A stretch of DNA of 5,225 nucleotides from Planctomycetota bacterium. GTDB lineage: Bacteria > Planctomycetota > Phycisphaerae > Phycisphaerales > UBA1924. Location: the NCBI GenBank assembly GCA_023429345.1, contig JAEYVB010000189.1:1-5225 (forward strand), written 5' to 3'. Below are positions 3,083 through 5,225 of this stretch, in pieces (position 1 is the stretch's first letter; every line of letters begins with the position of its first letter). Made by a program: the position numbers and the translations under genes. The notes beneath the pieces were generated by a model. That model was not told where the DNA came from. It ran no database searches and saw only the letters and a list, made by a program, of their open reading frames with translations.

Positions 3083-5225
3083 ATGGAAGGGTGCGTGCGG
3101 CTGTTTGTTTCGGCGGCGGTGGCGCTGGGATGTTTCTCCGGGGCCCTGGCTGGTGAGCAGGATGGGAGGGGTTCTGTAGCGGCCGCGGCGGGGCAGCGGG
3201 CGCCGGCAGCGCCCGTGTTCAATCCGGCGGGGGCGGCGGCCCAGCCGAAGGAGCTGCGCGGCATCGGCGCGGCGTTCGAGGCGCGGGCGCCTCGGGCGGG
3301 TATCGGGATGGTGGGGTACGACCACGCGGGGCTGACCGAGCGGCTGGGGCAGACCGGCGGGGCGGTGATCGAGGGCTTTCCGCTCGCGCCTTCGCTCCGG
3401 GTGGACCTGGAGGTCGAGCGCTTCTGGGTGACGGACCCGGGGGTGCGGTTCGTGACGGGCGGGAGATTGATGGATGAGGTGTCGGCGTTTGATCCGGGGC
3501 GGGTGCTGCTGCTGCGCGGGCGGGTGAAGGGCATGCCGCGGTCGCGCGTGTACCTCGGGCTGTCTCCGTGGGTGAGCAACGGGTGGATCGACCTCGGGGG
3601 CGGGGCGGGGTTGTACGGCGTCTCGTCGCGCGCGGCGGGCGGGGGCCTGCTGCCGGAGGGGGAGCTGGCGGTGTTCCGGGCAACGGCGGGCGGGAAGAAC
3701 CCGGTGCCGTACTGCACGGCGATCGATCCCGGGGAGCCGGGGGGCGGGGGCGGCGGGGATGCCGACCCGGTGCGGGGGCTGCGGCAGCTGCAGCTGGCGG
3801 TCGAGACCGACCACGAGTTCTACCGGTTGTTTGACGACGAGAACGCGACCAACGCGTACCTGCTGGAGCTGTACGGGGCGGTGAGCGACATCTTCATGCG
3901 GGAGATCAACGTCCGCGTGGACCTGACGTTCGTGCGGGTCTGGCCGCAGCCCAACGAGCCGTTCAACCCGGGGCTGGAGTCGTTCCGGAGCTACTGGCAG
4001 AACTTCATGCAGGGGACGCCGCGGGATGTGGCGCAGATGTACAGCGGGCGGGGCAATCTGCCGGGAGGCGTGGCGTACCTGAACGCGATCTGCAACAGCA
4101 GCGCGTACGGGTTCTGCGGGAACGCGGTGGGGTACTTCGCGGACCCCGAGAGCGCGAGCGTGCTGAACTACGACCCGCTGGTGGCGGCGCACGAGCTGGG
4201 GCACAACTGCGGCACGCACCACACGGACACGTTCGGGATCGACAACTGCAACCTGGTGACGGCGACGCCGCAGCGGGGCTCGATCATGAGCTACTGCAAC
4301 CAGACGGTGAGCGGCGGCATGGCGAACATCGACATGATCTTCCACGTGCTCACGCGCAACGCGATGAAGGGGTACACGTACAACCGCAACTGCGTGGTCT
4401 TTGACTGCAACCAGAACGGCGTGTCGGACGCGCTGGACATCTCGGGCGGGGCGAGCCAGGACCTGAACAGCAACGGCATCCCGGACGAGTGCGAGGACTG
4501 CAACCACAACCAGATCCTGGACAGCATCGACATCGCGGGGGGGGCGAGCCTGGACCTCAACACCAACGGGATCCCGGACGAGTGCGAGCCGGACTGCAAC
4601 GGGAACAACGTGCCGGACGACCGGGACATCCTGCTCGGAACGAGTTTGGACCTGCACGGGGACGGCGTCCCCGACGAGTGCGACGAGGACCGCAACGGGA
4701 ACCTGATCTCGGACTACAACGAGATCATGGCGGCGATGCCGCTGGACAAGGACCGCGACCGCGTGCTGGACGTGACGCAGGACTGCGACGGGGACGGCGT
4801 GCCGGACCTCGTGGAGCTCGAGGGCGCGAACGATGTGTGGGTGATCGGGCACACCGAGGGCGCCATCCGCGAGTACCACTCGATCACCGGCGTGCTGATG
4901 CGGGCGGGTGCGCCGGGGGCCGCGGCGGACGGGCAGGACCTGATCATCACGCCGGACCGGCGGGTGCTGGTGTCGAGCGGGGCCGGGAACTCGGTGCTGG
5001 AGTTCGACCGGCTGGGTGTGCCGGCGGGGGCCCTGGTGGCGCCGGGCGAGGGCGGGCTGGTGTACCCGACGGGGATGGTCCGCACCGCCCGGGGGACGCT
5101 GCTAGTCGCGTCGCGGGGGACGGACTCGGTAAAGGAATACGACCTGGCGACGGGGGCGTATGTCGGGGACTTCGTGGAGGCGGCGGCCGGCGGATTGTCG
5201 GCGCCGACCGCGCTGACTTTCGGAC
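3083..5225 (+). CDS. Secreted metzincin zinc protease with Ca-loop repeats and propeller blades (partial, 3' end missing)
   Basis: The first 714 codons of a large exported protein; no stop before the window edge. Residues 1-23 are a signal peptide (VALGCFSGALA, cleavage before Gly-24). About 45-213 is a prodomain-like beta-rich region ending in PVPYC (C211, a possible cysteine-switch ligand), followed by a Gly-rich linker (about 214-230). The catalytic domain, about 237-435, starts QLAVETDHEFY and has the metzincin zinc site HELGHNCGTHH: ligands H370, H374 and H380, catalytic E371. The Met-turn is SIMSY (M402). This pattern fits the reprolysin-like M12B group. Residues 441-575 are Asp/Asn-rich Ca-loop repeats. 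Residues about 585-714 resemble NHL/SMP-30-type propeller blades (RRVLVSSGAGNSVLEFD, GTLLVASRGTDSVKEYD, about 47 residues apart). It probably cleaves extracellular proteins; the substrate is unknown. Codons are strongly G-ending, unlike the minus-strand genes. The missing C-terminus may hold more blades and a sorting tail. The protease call is secure; the propeller call is moderate. Confidence 0.93.
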   Translation, partial: MEGCVRLFVSAAVALGCFSGALAGEQDGRGSVAAAAGQRAPAAPVFNPAGAAAQPKELRGIGAAFEARAPRAGIGMVGYDHAGLTERLGQTGGAVIEGFPLAPSLRVDLEVERFWVTDPGVRFVTGGRLMDEVSAFDPGRVLLLRGRVKGMPRSRVYLGLSPWVSNGWIDLGGGAGLYGVSSRAAGGGLLPEGELAVFRATAGGKNPVPYCTAIDPGEPGGGGGGDADPVRGLRQLQLAVETDHEFYRLFDDENATNAYLLELYGAVSDIFMREINVRVDLTFVRVWPQPNEPFNPGLESFRSYWQNFMQGTPRDVAQMYSGRGNLPGGVAYLNAICNSSAYGFCGNAVGYFADPESASVLNYDPLVAAHELGHNCGTHHTDTFGIDNCNLVTATPQRGSIMSYCNQTVSGGMANIDMIFHVLTRNAMKGYTYNRNCVVFDCNQNGVSDALDISGGASQDLNSNGIPDECEDCNHNQILDSIDIAGGASLDLNTNGIPDECEPDCNGNNVPDDRDILLGTSLDLHGDGVPDECDEDRNGNLISDYNEIMAAMPLDKDRDRVLDVTQDCDGDGVPDLVELEGANDVWVIGHTEGAIREYHSITGVLMRAGAPGAAADGQDLIITPDRRVLVSSGAGNSVLEFDRLGVPAGALVAPGEGGLVYPTGMVRTARGTLLVASRGTDSVKEYDLATGAYVGDFVEAAAGGLSAPTALTFG
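4403..4807 (+). repeat. Tandem 31-32-residue Ca-loop repeats within the protease
   Basis: Four full units of 93-96 bp start at residues 441, 472, 504 and 536, with a half unit at 567-575. Each full unit carries two loops of the form D-x-N/D-x-N/D-G-x-x-D, for example DCNQNGVSD and DLNSNGIPDEC, like the calcium loops of dockerins and thrombospondin type 3 repeats. The middle is a short LDI-x-x-G-A/T-S segment. Units 1 and 2 are very close at DNA level around the NGIPDEC coding part. Unit 4 is diverged (DRNGNLISD and DKDRDRVLD) and has lost both cysteines. The array joins the catalytic domain to the propeller and probably forms a Ca-stiffened stalk. Confidence 0.85.

Noticed and set aside
2656..3717. 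353-codon minus-strand frame over the intergenic region and protease start
   Set aside because: It covers the protease signal peptide and prodomain on the opposite strand, has no ribosome site and a Pro/Ser/Arg-rich composition.
4403..4807. Regular repeats as a possible CRISPR array
   Set aside because: The repeats are in frame, 93-96 bp apart, diverged at DNA level and encode Ca-binding loops within one gene.
2834..4879. 681-codon open frame on the minus strand
   Set aside because: It is antisense to the metalloprotease with its zinc motif, and is rich in Arg, His, Val and Pro in a repetitive way. It is a composition artefact.

Overview
The window comes from a very GC-rich bacterium, most likely a planctomycete and perhaps of the Phycisphaerae. 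That placement is inferred from style rather than from a marker gene. The clues are a secreted protein ending in a PTPGA-type PEP-CTERM sorting tail with an Arg cluster, a large secreted protein carrying D-x-N-x-N-G-I-P-D-E-C calcium-loop repeats followed by propeller-like blades, and an E. coli FbaB-like class I aldolase. I see no phage, transposon, CRISPR or RNA gene.

Layout, left to right. (1) Positions 1-597, minus: the N-terminal 199 codons of a secreted protein of unknown function, whose C-terminus lies outside the window. (2) 718-1836, minus: a complete class I fructose-1,6-bisphosphate aldolase (fbaB), the only clear housekeeping enzyme here. (3) 1935-1968: a textbook intrinsic terminator on the minus strand, closing the next gene and separating it from the aldolase. 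(4) 1996-2562, minus: a small complete secreted protein with a PPC-like beta domain and a PEP-CTERM tail. (5) 2563-3082: a 520-bp divergent intergenic region with a good minus-strand promoter, two hairpins in the predicted leader, and a weak plus-strand promoter candidate. (6) 3083-5225, plus: the first 714 codons of a secreted zinc metalloprotease of the metzincin type, with a prodomain, catalytic domain, Ca-loop repeats and propeller blades, running off the right edge.

The four genes do not look like one pathway. Each minus-strand gene has its own ribosome binding site and a candidate promoter element, so they are probably separate transcription units. Three of the four products are predicted to be exported, and one carries a surface-sorting tail, so the shared theme is the cell envelope or extracellular space. 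The aldolase is a cytoplasmic glycolysis/gluconeogenesis enzyme that happens to lie among them.

Third codon positions are dominated by C in the minus-strand genes and by G in the plus-strand gene, so the plus strand is G-rich throughout. This suggests a replication-strand skew. I found no convincing undescribed system. The points most worth following up are the protease architecture, with its coordinated cysteine loss in one repeat, and the structured leader of the PEP-CTERM gene.
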